DNA from: an uncultured Bacteroidales bacterium
GTDB taxonomy: Bacteria > Bacteroidota > Bacteroidia > Bacteroidales > UBA932
Length of the DNA: 40,436 nt
Reading direction: 5' to 3'
NCBI GenBank assembly: GCA_934700615.1
Contig: CAKUXR010000029.1
Coordinates: forward strand, 1-40,436
Part shown: positions 1 through 8,679 of the stretch, in pieces
Layout of the letters: each line of letters starts with the position of its first letter
Numbering within the stretch: the first letter of the stretch is position 1
The notes under the pieces: model-generated
Told to the model about the DNA's origin: nothing
Seen by the model: only the letters and a program-made list of their open reading frames with translations
Database searches by the model: none
Made by a program: the position numbers and the translations under genes

Positions 1-305
1 CCGTTCTCCCTCGGGAGATGTCACGCAGTGACAGAGGGGTACGAAACCGCGAGGCCCTGAGCGATTGTCCCGAACTCGTCTCGCGGGCGCAAAAAAGAGA
101 CCGGGGACATATTCCTCGACCTCTTGATAACGTGCGAGCGACCGAAACGGCGGCAGACGTTTCCGTTCTCCCTCGGGAGATGTCACGCAGTGACAGAGGG
201 GTACGAAACCGCGAGGCCCTGAGCGATTGTCCCGAACTCCACCCGCGGGCGCAAAAAAAGAGACCGGGGATATAATCCTCGATCTCCAAAAAAAAGTGCG
301 AGCGA
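1..305. repeat. Tandem direct repeat ending in the 3' end of tRNA-Leu
   Basis: Two copies of a unit of about 140 bp start at 1 and 163 (period 162). The first 75 or so bases are identical; the rest differs by a few substitutions and small indels. Each copy contains a small hairpin (GTCAC-GCA-GTGAC) inside a larger imperfect CCCTC/GAGGG stem. Both copies end in gtgcgagcga. In the second copy this is the 3' end of the minus-strand tRNA-Leu at 297-378; in the first (132-141) it leads into unrelated sequence. The unit may be a duplicated tRNA downstream region or the remains of an element inserted at the tRNA 3' end. No protein is supported here. Confidence 0.8.
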
Positions 306-378
306 AGGGACTCGAACCCATACGCACGAAGGCACCAGATCCTAAGTCTGGCTTGGCTACCAATTACAACACGCTCGC
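297..378 (-). tRNA. tRNA-Leu (anticodon UAG)
   Basis: On the minus strand the sequence folds as a class II tRNA. The acceptor stem is GCGAGCG/CGCTCGC with discriminator A. The anticodon stem CCAGA/TCTGG closes the loop CTTAGGA, which gives anticodon TAG. There is an extra arm (TGCCTTCGTGCGTA region) and a T-arm GGGTTCGAGTCCC. The long variable arm and the anticodon together indicate leucine (CUA/CUN decoding). CCA is not encoded at the 3' end. A Bacteroidota-type promoter lies about 90 bp upstream. The 3' end coincides with the end of the tandem repeat at 163-305. Confidence 0.93.
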
Positions 379-466
379 AAACCCCTTCCGGAAGACTCAT
401 AACATGAAGCCCATCGCTGAATACGACCTGGTTGGAAGCTGCCGCATTCTGTGTCCGAAAAGGAAT

Positions 467-498
467 GCAAAGATAGTAAAGGATTTTCAATTCACAAA
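467..498 (-). promoter_or_regulatory. Promoter of tRNA-Leu
   Basis: Read on the minus strand, TATCTTTGC (467-475) matches the Bacteroidota -7 element TAnnTTTG. A TTTG (495-498) lies 19 bp upstream of it as the -33 element. Transcription would start near 460 and run into the tRNA at 378. Confidence 0.7.
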
Positions 499-545
499 AC
501 GGATGAAGATTTTCGCGGAAAATACTGAGAAAAAACACGATATTT

Positions 546-1760
546 GTGCATCTAAAATGTAAGACAGTGAACGAAAACTGGAAACGTAAACTGGCGGAAC
601 AGAGGGAAGCCAACAATAATGCGGCATGGTCAATGTCAGAGTATATCAATGAGACGCCATGCGCTATAACAGAGGGACTTATGAAAGAAGCGGACCCTGA
701 AGGAGAACTGCCGGAGGAACTTCTTTATGCGGCATTCATGGCAGGATTCTGCGGGATATCGGAAGACGACACGACCATAAACGGATACTTCCAGGATGGA
801 GTGCACATGCTGGAAACCACAAAGTATATTGACAACCCATATCTTAAAAACATAAGATTTCCGGACACCGCCACACGGCATTGGAAATTCACACATTACA
901 GCTACCGGCCATATGAAGCATTCATATGCAACGACATTGACATTGACATGAACCTCAGGGAGGTGCCGCAAATCGGCTTTTTTCGGGAGCGGTTCGCGTA
1001 TCCGGCGGTCGAGCAGGACGGGCGCGAATGGATGGCGGTGAAACCGAGCGAGATAGAGACAATGCGGGAGCCGATTGAGGAGGCTGCCGGAAGGGTCGTG
1101 ACGTGCGGGCTCGGGCTGGGATACTTTGCTTATATGGTGTCGGAAAAGCCGGATGTGACGTCACTGGATATCGTGGAACGGAGCGAGGAGGCAATCGCGC
1201 TGTTCGAGGAGCACATCCTGCCGCAGTTCCCCAACAAGGGAAAAATCAGGATAATCCGGAGCGACGCATTCGAGTTCCTTAGCGAAAACATGTGGCAAGA
1301 GGCCACTGGTCAATGCAAGGAAGAAACGACCAAGGACCAGCGCGAGACAGCTCCGGAGGAAAGTCAATGCCGGAGAAATTCCAATGAAGATCAATACAAG
1401 AGAAACCTTGAGGAAAGTCAATGCCAGAAGAGGCCAAACCTATCAGACAGAAATTCACAACGAGAGACGGAGAAGGCCAAACGGAAAGAAATGCAGGAGC
1501 GCTACGACTACGCTTTCATTGACCTGTGGCACGATACGGCAGACGGACTCGAAATGTACCTGAAAGCCAAACGCATTGAGCATGAACTCCATACGTCGGG
1601 AATGCGGACGAGATTCGCCTACTGGGTCGAGAAGTCGCTGCTCTCCGCATACCGCTGGACAGTATTCGAAAAAACCTTAGCGGAATGCGCCACGGAAGAA
1701 GAAGCATTGGCCAGACTGTCGGACGACCGCCTAAGAAGAGAGGCTGGACAGACTGTCTGA
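546..1760 (+). CDS. SAM-dependent methyltransferase-like protein with repeat-derived insert
   Basis: The protein is 404 aa. Residues 184-212 carry a class I SAM-binding Rossmann core: the glycine-rich CGLGLGYFA, then an acidic residue ending the next strand (SLDIVE). A later strand KIRIIRSDAFEFL and YDYAFIDLWHD (about 320-330) fit the following core motifs, so it resembles methyltransferases or spermidine-synthase-like enzymes. The substrate is unknown. Between these strands, about residues 252-317 are a hydrophilic, Glu/Gln/Arg-rich insert encoded by short DNA repeats (EESQC occurs twice). The same repeats recur in non-coding DNA downstream, so the insert looks like repeat expansion within the gene. 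The first ATG at 546 is used here, but later starts (GTG 567, ATG 630) are possible because no ribosome-binding site decides it. Confidence 0.7.
   Translation: MHLKCKTVNENWKRKLAEQREANNNAAWSMSEYINETPCAITEGLMKEADPEGELPEELLYAAFMAGFCGISEDDTTINGYFQDGVHMLETTKYIDNPYLKNIRFPDTATRHWKFTHYSYRPYEAFICNDIDIDMNLREVPQIGFFRERFAYPAVEQDGREWMAVKPSEIETMREPIEEAAGRVVTCGLGLGYFAYMVSEKPDVTSLDIVERSEEAIALFEEHILPQFPNKGKIRIIRSDAFEFLSENMWQEATGQCKEETTKDQRETAPEESQCRRNSNEDQYKRNLEESQCQKRPNLSDRNSQRETEKAKRKEMQERYDYAFIDLWHDTADGLEMYLKAKRIEHELHTSGMRTRFAYWVEKSLLSAYRWTVFEKTLAECATEEEALARLSDDRLRREAGQTV
1308..1460 (+). repeat. Short degenerate repeats inside the methyltransferase gene
   Basis: Units resembling ggaggaaagtcaatgcc occur at about 1355 and 1412, with weaker related units between and before them. 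Close relatives (gaggaaagccaacgc, gaggaaggccaacgc) lie downstream at about 2031-2275. In the gene they stay in frame and code for the hydrophilic insert. Confidence 0.6.
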
Positions 1761-2285
1761 CAACGCCTCCTGGAATCAGGCACATACTACGGACTGGCGG
1801 CTCCGTCTCATGGCTGTCCTACAGCCGACTCGTTGCTGTGATATGCCTCCCCAATTTTGTCCGGAAATACCTACCTTTTTCCGGATAAATGCTCGGTCAT
1901 GAACAACTTGTCCCGATTAAAACGTTTTCTGACGGACGAATTGTTAACACGACCTAACTTGTCCGGAAAATGACTACTTTCCACGGACATTTTGCAATTG
2001 ACCTGCCGCCCACAAAGCGCAAAACGTGATAGAGGAAAGCCAACGCAAACAATCTCCGGAGAAAGGCCAATGTCCAAAAGACCCAACGACAGGTCAATGT
2101 AAGGAAGCACAGGGATGCTACGACCACGCTTTAATCAATCTGGAATCAGGCACAGCCTACGGTCTGGCGCCGCACCCAAAACGCAAAACGTGATAGAGGA
2201 AAGCCAACGAAAGAATCTCCGGAGGAAGGCCAACGCAAACAATATCCAGAGGAAGGCCAACGCAAGAGACTTGACAAAAAACTCA
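1761..2285 (+). pseudogene. Decayed partial duplicate of the methyltransferase 3' region
   Basis: This 565-bp gap before rluD holds no convincing gene. It repeats pieces of the upstream gene. Bases 2115-2135 (gctacgaccacgctttaat) resemble the segment coding RYDYAFIDL at 1501-1525. The phrase ctggaatcaggcaca occurs just after the gene's stop (1770) and again at 2140. Cgcaaaacgtgatagaggaaagccaacg occurs twice (about 2018 and 2181), so that part has itself been duplicated. Bases 1855-2000 hold imperfect inverted repeats built on TCCGGAAA/TTTCCGGA. The simplest reading is tandem duplication followed by decay. Confidence 0.6.
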
Positions 2286-2288
2286 TAA

Positions 2289-2317
2289 AAAGGGGCTCCA
2301 CAACCGTGAAACCCCTT
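2289..2317 (-). terminator. Rho-independent terminator of the rluD operon
   Basis: On the minus strand AAGGGG pairs with CCCCTT around an internal CAC/GTG pairing, followed by a run of T. It lies about 10 bp after the rluD stop codon. Confidence 0.7.
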
Positions 2318-2325
2318 CGACTATC

Positions 2326-3441
2326 TTAATCTTCCTCGGCCGGCATGTTTCCGGCGTAGTCGCGCCACTTGGAAATCAGGGCGGACATGTCGGCAGGGAG
2401 AGCCGAATCGAAACGGATGAACTCCCTTGTGCGCGGATGCACGAAGCCCAACGTCTTGGCGTGGAGAGCCTGACGCGGACAAAGCTCGAAACAATTGCGG
2501 ATGAACTGCTTGTACTTCGCGTAGATGGTACCCTTGCGGATCTCGGAACCGCCATAACGCTCATCATTGAAAAGAGGATGACCGATATAGTTCATATGGA
2601 CACGGATCTGGTGAGTACGGCCGGTCTCCAGACGGCACTCCACGACCGTCACATAGCCGAAACGCTCCAGAACCTTGTAATGGGTAACGGCATGCTTGCC
2701 CTTGTCACCCTCCGGATAAACCTTGAAACGGAGACGGTCATTCGGATCGCGGCCGATATTGCCGACAATCGTACCCTCATCCTCCTTCAGATTGCCCCAG
2801 ACTACCGCAACATACTTACGCTCAATGGTATGCCTGAAGAACTGCCCGGCAAGGTCAAGCTGAGACTCATCATTCTTCGCGACGACAAGAAGACCGGAAG
2901 TATCCATGTCAATGCGATGGACGAGGACACCCATACGCTCATCCTTCGCGTCAGGCCCCTGGGAAATGCCGAGATGATAGGACAAGGCATTGATCAATGT
3001 CCCCTCGAAATGGCCATGACCCGGATGCACAACCATACCTGCAGGCTTGTTGACAACCAGCAGGTCATCATCCTCATAGACAATGTCCAGAGGAATATCC
3101 TGAGGAAGCACCTCGAAACCACGCCTCTCATAAGGCATCACGAAACGGATGACATCGCCCGGACGTACAATCAGATTGGCCTTCGCAAGCTTGTCATTGA
3201 CACGCACATACCCGTTCTTGATGGCAAGCTGCACACGATGGCGCGACGTATCCATAAGATGACACGCCATGTACTTGTCCACCCTCAGCGGCGTCTGCCC
3301 CTTGTCCACATTGAGCCTGAAATGCTCGAACATCCCCTGCTCATCCTCCTCGGAAGCACAGTCGGCCCCCTCTTCGATTATAAGTCCGTCACCTGATGGC
3401 TCCTGCAGCTCATCATCATTGAAAATCTCGTTCCCAGCCAT
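2326..3441 (-). CDS. rluD: Ribosomal large subunit pseudouridine synthase (RluD-type)
   Basis: RluA/RluD-family enzymes isomerise uridines in 23S rRNA (1911/1915/1917 for RluD). The 371-aa protein has an acidic N-terminal tail, an S4 RNA-binding domain at about 51-100 (LRVDKYMAC, IKNGYVRVND), then the catalytic domain. The catalytic motif is HRIDMDTSGLLVVAK with Asp178; the common form is HRLDRDTSG. RTHQIRVHM near the C terminus is the family's second signature. I take the ATG at 3441; a TTG two codons upstream would extend the frame to abut the stop of the PASTA gene. That gene lies directly upstream on the same strand, an arrangement consistent with an operon. Confidence 0.93.
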   Translation of the reverse strand: MAGNEIFNDDELQEPSGDGLIIEEGADCASEEDEQGMFEHFRLNVDKGQTPLRVDKYMACHLMDTSRHRVQLAIKNGYVRVNDKLAKANLIVRPGDVIRFVMPYERRGFEVLPQDIPLDIVYEDDDLLVVNKPAGMVVHPGHGHFEGTLINALSYHLGISQGPDAKDERMGVLVHRIDMDTSGLLVVAKNDESQLDLAGQFFRHTIERKYVAVVWGNLKEDEGTIVGNIGRDPNDRLRFKVYPEGDKGKHAVTHYKVLERFGYVTVVECRLETGRTHQIRVHMNYIGHPLFNDERYGGSEIRKGTIYAKYKQFIRNCFELCPRQALHAKTLGFVHPRTREFIRFDSALPADMSALISKWRDYAGNMPAEED

Positions 3442-3447
3442 CTCCAA

Positions 3448-4215
3448 TTATTTGTTTTCCTTTGAAAGATAAAGAGTTACCTCAGTTCCCATAAGCACAG
3501 ACATATCAGAAGCCGAAGGAGTCTGCTTATAGACCACGGCATCCAGAGAATCACTGTAAGTGCGGATATCCTTGTCGAAACGGAGCTTCGCCACATTCAG
3601 CGAATTGTCATGGACCGCATCCACAGCCCTCATATACTTCATGCCCGTAACATCCGGAACATAAGTCTGGTCATCAGCACCGAGACCGACAACAAGGTCG
3701 ATTTCAGAACCGCTGTCAATGGCCTTTCCCGCCTTGATGTCACTTCCGCGATACAACTGCCTCAGCACATTATTGGTCGCGATATCCTCCACATAACGCA
3801 GCCTCCTGAGAATCAGCCCCTTGGACATGAGTTCAGCCTTGGCCTGCCTCATGGAAAAGCCGACCAGGTCCGGCATGGTAGTCTTCTTCGGAGATACGGA
3901 ATTGATAGTGAGCATGATACGACGGCCCGTCTTCACATGGCTGCCGGCCTTCGGAACCTGGGAAAACACCAGACCGCGGCCCATCTTGCGAACATACACG
4001 GAATCAGTCACATCGATTCTGATGCCCCTGTCAGACGCCAGATAAGAAGCGTCACTAACACTCATATTGGTAAAGTCAGGCACCTCAATCTCCTGACCAT
4101 GATGAGTTCCTATCTTGAGAAAAAAATTGGCCACGAAAACAAGAGCCAAAACCAAGATACAGGCAGCAATAACATTCTTCACGAACCAGTTGCCGAAAAA
4201 TCCCTTAAAATCCAT
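3448..4215 (-). CDS. PASTA-domain membrane protein
   Basis: The 255-aa protein has a short cytoplasmic N terminus, one membrane segment (about residues 10-32, NVIAACILVLALVFVANFF), and three PASTA repeats outside. The repeats show the typical VPDFTNMSVSDA, MPDLVGFSMRQA and VPDVTGMKYMRA starts. PASTA domains bind peptidoglycan or muropeptides in kinases and penicillin-binding proteins. Here they stand alone without a kinase or transpeptidase domain, as in Bacteroidota proteins encoded next to rluD. The stop lies 6 bp before the rluD ATG, so the two are probably cotranscribed. Start chosen at ATG 4215; an upstream TTG in the same frame is less likely. Confidence 0.88.
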   Translation of the reverse strand: MDFKGFFGNWFVKNVIAACILVLALVFVANFFLKIGTHHGQEIEVPDFTNMSVSDASYLASDRGIRIDVTDSVYVRKMGRGLVFSQVPKAGSHVKTGRRIMLTINSVSPKKTTMPDLVGFSMRQAKAELMSKGLILRRLRYVEDIATNNVLRQLYRGSDIKAGKAIDSGSEIDLVVGLGADDQTYVPDVTGMKYMRAVDAVHDNSLNVAKLRFDKDIRTYSDSLDAVVYKQTPSASDMSVLMGTEVTLYLSKENK

Positions 4216-4246
4216 ATTCCAGAATAAGTTTGTCAATGTTATACAA

Positions 4247-4879
4247 CTAAGTGAAAATCAGTTCCATGACACCGTCAGTCAGAAGCGCGATTCCGATGAT
4301 GGTCACGATGACACCCGTGATACGGTTAATCCACAGGATGGTCCCCAACTTGAAATTCTTGCGGATTTTGCTGAAAACCCACGAAAAGACGAACCAATAA
4401 AGAGCCGAACCCGCACTGAGCGAAAGCAGCAGAGGCGCAACCCTGAAATCATGAGGTTCCAGTTCAATGCCAAAGAACGCAAACAGAGCGAATATCACGA
4501 AAATGGCGCCCGGATTGGAAATTCCCATGAACACGGCCTGAAAGAAATCCTTCATGGAATAAGAAGAATGGGCATCCTCCCTTTTCATCTTCCTGAACGG
4601 GTCCTTCAACGTCATACTGCAGCCAAGGAGCGTAACCACAATACCGCCGCCGGCCATTATCAAATCACTGTAATTTTCAATGAAAGTCTCCGCGATTGCC
4701 AATGCAAAAACAGCGATGACCGCAAAAATCGTATCAACGAGACATGCACCAAGCCCGGCAAAAAAACCGGCCTTATGTCCATCACTCAAAGACTTCTGTA
4801 TTACGAGAATAGCAATCGGCCCCAAAGGGACAGACGCACAGATGCCTATGATGAAGCCTTTTAGAATATCAAGCAGCAT
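4247..4879 (-). CDS. LysE-family exporter
   Basis: The 210-aa protein has about six hydrophobic segments. The N-terminal signature is that of LysE/RhtB transporters: GICASVPLGPIAILVIQKSL followed by G.KAGFFAGLGACLVDTIFA. These transporters export amino acids or other small metabolites across the inner membrane; the substrate cannot be read from sequence. The protein ends 31 bp before the PASTA gene on the same strand. Start chosen at ATG 4879 rather than the in-frame TTG at 4888. A -7 promoter element (4945-4953) sits upstream and faces a mirror-image element for lnt. Confidence 0.85.
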   Translation of the reverse strand: MLLDILKGFIIGICASVPLGPIAILVIQKSLSDGHKAGFFAGLGACLVDTIFAVIAVFALAIAETFIENYSDLIMAGGGIVVTLLGCSMTLKDPFRKMKREDAHSSYSMKDFFQAVFMGISNPGAIFVIFALFAFFGIELEPHDFRVAPLLLSLSAGSALYWFVFSWVFSKIRKNFKLGTILWINRITGVIVTIIGIALLTDGVMELIFT

Positions 4880-4944
4880 ATGAATCAATTTTTGTCATGC
4901 CGGACTATACGCAAAATACGCGTTTCACACATGACCATAATCAT

Positions 4945-4974
4945 GCAAAGATAATAATTAATTCATATCTTTGC
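4945..4974. promoter_or_regulatory. Divergent promoters forming a perfect inverted repeat
   Basis: GCAAAGATA (4945-4953) and TATCTTTGC (4966-4974) are perfect reverse complements separated by 12 AT-rich bases. Each is a TAnnTTTG -7 element: the left one reads on the minus strand towards the LysE exporter, the right one on the plus strand towards lnt. Good -33 elements are not evident. Confidence 0.6.
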
Positions 4975-5033
4975 ACAAGCAGAATGGCCTACCGTCAAAA
5001 AGCAGGCCCTCAAAGCATTAAAAAACAGACAAA

Positions 5034-6665
5034 ATGAAAAACAAAAATACACTTCTTGCAATTCTGGTCCTTCTCTTCGTCGTCCTGATGTCCATCCCAT
5101 ATCTGGTGCCCCACACCGGACTGCTGGCCCTCTTCGGACTCGTTCCGCTGCTCTGCATGGAAAGAATCGCGACCATGACAGGCACACGCAGGATATGGCT
5201 CTGGCACTACGGTGCCTTCGTACTCTGGAACGCAGTCACCACATTCTGGGTCTGCAACGCAACCGTCGGCGGAGGAATCTTCGCAGTACTGGCCAATGCC
5301 TTCCAGATGTCCATCGTCTTCGGACTGTTCAGATGGAGCCGCAAAATCCTGAAAGGCTCCCTGCCGTACATCCTGCTCGCAATGATGTGGATCGCATGGG
5401 AAAAATACTATCTCACAGCCGCACAAATCTCCTGGCCATGGCTCGTCCTCGGCAACGCCTTCGCAAGGACACTGTCAATGGCGCAGTGGTATGAATACCT
5501 CGGCACCCTCGGAGGCTCCCTCTGGATCTGGGCCTGCAACCTCGGCCTGTTCGGCATAATGGTCTCATTGTCAGACGGAAGCTGGTCAATGTTCAACGCC
5601 AAAGCCAAGACTGCCGCCATCGGAGGCTACCTCCTTCTGCTCGCAGCCCCTATGGCATTGTCAATGCATATCTACAGCTCATACGACGAAGCAGAAGACA
5701 AGACCATCGACGTGGCAGTACTCCAGCCTAACATTGACCCTTACCAGAAATTCCAGGCGCTGAGCCAGGACCAGCAGGATGCGATACTGGCCGGCCAACT
5801 CACAGAAGCATTGACAAAAACAGATACCGGCAGGATGGTGCTGGCGGTAGCTCCTGAGACATTCACGAGCCACGTCTGCACGAACAACCTCAGTTTCAGC
5901 AAAACCCTAAGGCGCTTCAACAATATCATTGAGAAAAGGCCTGACGCGAGCCTCCTGATGGGCGCATCGACCTACGATCTCATTGAATCAGAGACCGTTC
6001 CGTCACATACCGCGAGGAAGGTCAGCGACGGAATGTGGATGGAGACGCACAACTCGGCATTGATGCTCACCGGCTACAGACCGGTACAGATTTACCATAA
6101 ATCCAAGCTCGTCGTGGCCGTGGAAATGACCCCGTACCCGGCATTCTTCTGCAAGATCGACGACCTCCTGGGAGGAGTGATGGGAAGAAATGTCGGCCAG
6201 GACGAAGTGACTCTTCTGAACTGCGAGAAAAGGGATTCGGCGGGCAATGTCAATGCCTCCGTACCTGTCGGATGCGCCGTCTGCTACGAGTCCGTATATC
6301 CGGAACATTTCGCGGAATACGTGCGCAAAGGCGCTGAACTTATGACAGTTATCACCAATGACGCATGGTGGGGCAACACGCCGGGATACAGGCAGCACCT
6401 CAGCTATTCATCGCTGCGGGCAATCGAGACAAGGCGTGACATAGCAAGAAGCGCCAACACGGGAATCTCGGCATTGATAAACCAGAAAGGCGATATCGTC
6501 GCGGAGACCGAGTGGTGGAAGCAGGCAGTACTTACAGGAAAAGTCTGCCTCAATAACCGTCAGACGTTCTTTGTGCGTCAGGGTGACATTGTCGGCAGAC
6601 TCTGCGTATTCTTTTCCGTTCTTCTCCTGCTCGGCGTCGCCGTCAGAATAAAAGTCAGGAAATAA
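5034..6665 (+). CDS. lnt: Apolipoprotein N-acyltransferase
   Basis: Lnt transfers the third acyl chain to the N-terminal cysteine of lipoproteins at the outer face of the inner membrane. The 543-aa protein has several N-terminal membrane segments (about 1-215), then a carbon-nitrogen hydrolase domain. The triad is visible: Glu275 in APETF, Lys356 or Lys358 in YHKSKLVV, Cys417 in CYES. The usual KxxLVPFGE around the lysine is replaced by KSKLVVAVEMTPYP, keeping the glutamate. TNDAWWG and R.AN.G also match the family. The C terminus has a final hydrophobic segment. The gene is the only plus-strand gene between 2.3 and 14.1 kb and is transcribed divergently from the exporter. Confidence 0.92.
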   Translation: MKNKNTLLAILVLLFVVLMSIPYLVPHTGLLALFGLVPLLCMERIATMTGTRRIWLWHYGAFVLWNAVTTFWVCNATVGGGIFAVLANAFQMSIVFGLFRWSRKILKGSLPYILLAMMWIAWEKYYLTAAQISWPWLVLGNAFARTLSMAQWYEYLGTLGGSLWIWACNLGLFGIMVSLSDGSWSMFNAKAKTAAIGGYLLLLAAPMALSMHIYSSYDEAEDKTIDVAVLQPNIDPYQKFQALSQDQQDAILAGQLTEALTKTDTGRMVLAVAPETFTSHVCTNNLSFSKTLRRFNNIIEKRPDASLLMGASTYDLIESETVPSHTARKVSDGMWMETHNSALMLTGYRPVQIYHKSKLVVAVEMTPYPAFFCKIDDLLGGVMGRNVGQDEVTLLNCEKRDSAGNVNASVPVGCAVCYESVYPEHFAEYVRKGAELMTVITNDAWWGNTPGYRQHLSYSSLRAIETRRDIARSANTGISALINQKGDIVAETEWWKQAVLTGKVCLNNRQTFFVRQGDIVGRLCVFFSVLLLLGVAVRIKVRK

Positions 6666-6667
6666 GT

Positions 6668-8248
6668 TTATTCATTTTCCAATGCTGCTTTCACGACCGG
6701 ATCTATCTTCAGATAAATGCGGTAGAAAGCGTTGTCGTTCAGCTTTGAGTAACGGCCTATCAGCGCGCGGAGCTGAGGAATCAGATATTCCTCCGTCCTG
6801 GCCCACTCCCCTGCAGCCGGCCTGATGCCGTCAACGGAAGCCGCATAAGACTGGAACGCTGAAGGGATGTTCAGTCCGTCAAGGAAGGCATCCAGCTTCT
6901 TATAGTCGTCAATCTCAGAGAGTTGCTTGGCATACTTGTCGAAAATGTAGGAAGCGAAACGCATCTGGGTAGCCTTCTTGTTGCAGCGGATGAAGAACTT
7001 GGAAGCCAGCGTCGTGTCCACAGGGACGAAGACATCAGGTACGATTCCGCCTCCGCCATAAACGGTACGGCCTCCGACAGTATGGTAAACTTCATTCTTG
7101 TCCACCTTCATACTGTCCTTGTCGAACATCTCGCCGTCAGCATACCTCTTATAGATATCATACTGGTAATCAGCAGAATAAGGCTTCTGGATACATCTTC
7201 CTGAAGGAGTATAGAAGCGGGCAACTGTAAGCCTGATACCGGAACCGTCATTGAAATAGACAGGCTCCTGGACAAGGCCCTTGCCATAAGAACGGCGTCC
7301 CACAATCGTTCCCCTGTCATTGTCCTGAATCGCTCCGGCGAAAATCTCACTCGACGAAGCCGAATTTTCATTGATAAGGACAGAGAGCCTGATATCCTTC
7401 ATAATTCCCTTTCCGTCAGCCTTATACGCCTCGCGTCTGCGATGAAGTCCCTGAAGATAGACGATTTCATCACCCTTCTCGAGGAACATGTCGGAAAGCA
7501 TCAGGGCCTGGTCGAAATATCCTCCGGAATTGTCCCTGACATCGAACAGAAGGTTCTTGATTCCCTGCTCGAGAAGATTCTCTGAAGCGGCCTTGACTTC
7601 CTGGTAAGTGGTGCGCGAGAACTTGGAAAGACGGATGTAGCCCGTAGTATCATTGATCATGAAAGCTGCATCCACGCAGTGCACGGGAATCTTTCCGCGC
7701 TTGATCTTGAACGGAATCCTCTCGCTGCCACGTTTCACGAGCACTTCCACCTCAGTTCCGGCACGGCCTTTCATATGGCGGACCATGCTGTCCTGAGGGA
7801 ATTTCACGCCGGCGATGACGGTGCTGTCCACCTTCAGGAGACGGTCGCCAGGCTGGAGACCGACCTTTTCAGACGGGCCGCCCGGGATGACTTCCAGAAC
7901 GATGGCCGTATCATTCGGGACATTGAACTGGATGCCGATTCCATCGAAATTTCCGGCGAGGTCAGACTCGGATTTCTCCAGATCCACAGGAGGCAGATAG
8001 ATGGAATGCGGGTCAAGAGAAGCCAGGGACGCAACTATCGCGGCATCCGTAACTTTCTTTACATCAACGGTATCCACATAATTTTCCTGTACCTGTTCAA
8101 GTATGAGATTCAGTTTCCGCCAGTCCGTATAATCGCCATTCAGCTTGTGGCTCGGACGGGTTACTGAAAAGAACAAGACCGTACCCAGAACACCGATAAC
8201 GATTCCAAGTACGGCAGATAGCGTGCTATATTTATCTCCCTCTTTCAT
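6668..8248 (-). CDS. S41 C-terminal processing protease
   Basis: The 526-aa protein is a Tsp/CtpA-like serine protease that trims C termini of exported proteins. A single membrane segment (about 9-29) anchors it in the periplasm. A PDZ domain follows (about 100-185, with FDGIGIQF and LQPGDRLLKVD), then the protease core. Ser298 in NSASSSEIF and Lys323 in SYGKG form the Ser-Lys dyad at the family's usual spacing. The C-terminal 150 residues are a helical extension. The gene faces lnt tail to tail (2 bp gap) and lies 6 bp after the dCMP deaminase stop on the same strand, so it is probably cotranscribed with it. Confidence 0.92.
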   Translation of the reverse strand: MKEGDKYSTLSAVLGIVIGVLGTVLFFSVTRPSHKLNGDYTDWRKLNLILEQVQENYVDTVDVKKVTDAAIVASLASLDPHSIYLPPVDLEKSESDLAGNFDGIGIQFNVPNDTAIVLEVIPGGPSEKVGLQPGDRLLKVDSTVIAGVKFPQDSMVRHMKGRAGTEVEVLVKRGSERIPFKIKRGKIPVHCVDAAFMINDTTGYIRLSKFSRTTYQEVKAASENLLEQGIKNLLFDVRDNSGGYFDQALMLSDMFLEKGDEIVYLQGLHRRREAYKADGKGIMKDIRLSVLINENSASSSEIFAGAIQDNDRGTIVGRRSYGKGLVQEPVYFNDGSGIRLTVARFYTPSGRCIQKPYSADYQYDIYKRYADGEMFDKDSMKVDKNEVYHTVGGRTVYGGGGIVPDVFVPVDTTLASKFFIRCNKKATQMRFASYIFDKYAKQLSEIDDYKKLDAFLDGLNIPSAFQSYAASVDGIRPAAGEWARTEEYLIPQLRALIGRYSKLNDNAFYRIYLKIDPVVKAALENE

Positions 8249-8254
8249 AAACCA

Positions 8255-8671
8255 CTATTGTTCGTCAACATTGACCTGTTCGACCTCGATTCCGGCCTGC
8301 TTCAGAAGGTCCGGCCCGTCATGCAGCCTGTACTCGTCCCGATAGACGACCCGCTTGATTCCGGCCTGGATAATCAGCTTGGCGCACTCGATGCAAGGCG
8401 ATGCCGTCACATACAGTGTCGCATCCTCGCTGCTGTTTCCGGACTTGGCCACCTTCGTAATGGCATTGGCCTCAGCATGAAGCACATACGGCTTCGTAAC
8501 CCCGTTCTCATCCTCGCAGATATTTTCAAACCCGGACGGGGTTCCGTTGTACCCGTCCGAGATAATCATATTGTTCTTCACGAGAAGCGCACCGACTTTA
8601 CGCCGTTTGCAATAGGAGTTTTCGGCCCATATCTGAGCCATTCTGAGATAACTGCGGTCGAACTTCTTCAT
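8255..8671 (-). CDS. Deoxycytidylate (dCMP) deaminase
   Basis: The 138-aa protein belongs to the zinc-dependent cytidine/dCMP deaminase family, which converts dCMP to dUMP for dTTP synthesis. Zinc ligands and the proton-shuttle glutamate are visible: His65 and Glu67 in HAEANAI, Cys93 and Cys96 in SPCIECAK. The N-terminal YNGTPSGFENI loop is typical of dCMP deaminases. The gene lies 8 bp after the ligase stop and just before the S41 protease. Confidence 0.92.
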   Translation of the reverse strand: MKKFDRSYLRMAQIWAENSYCKRRKVGALLVKNNMIISDGYNGTPSGFENICEDENGVTKPYVLHAEANAITKVAKSGNSSEDATLYVTASPCIECAKLIIQAGIKRVVYRDEYRLHDGPDLLKQAGIEVEQVNVDEQ

Positions 8672-8679
8672 ATATGAAA

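Noticed and set aside
1..305. Two-unit repeat as a CRISPR array
   Set aside because: Units are about 140 bp, only two copies exist, and there are no spacers or cas genes.
1871..2110. 79-codon minus-strand frame in the spacer before rluD
   Set aside because: It lies in decayed repeat DNA and has no family resemblance.
2437..3396. 319-codon plus-strand open frame opposite rluD
   Set aside because: It is the antisense shadow of rluD, which has clear domains; the antisense protein has no recognisable motif.
4115..4864. 249-codon plus-strand frame over the PASTA and LysE genes
   Set aside because: It spans two well-supported minus-strand genes and has a composition typical of antisense frames.
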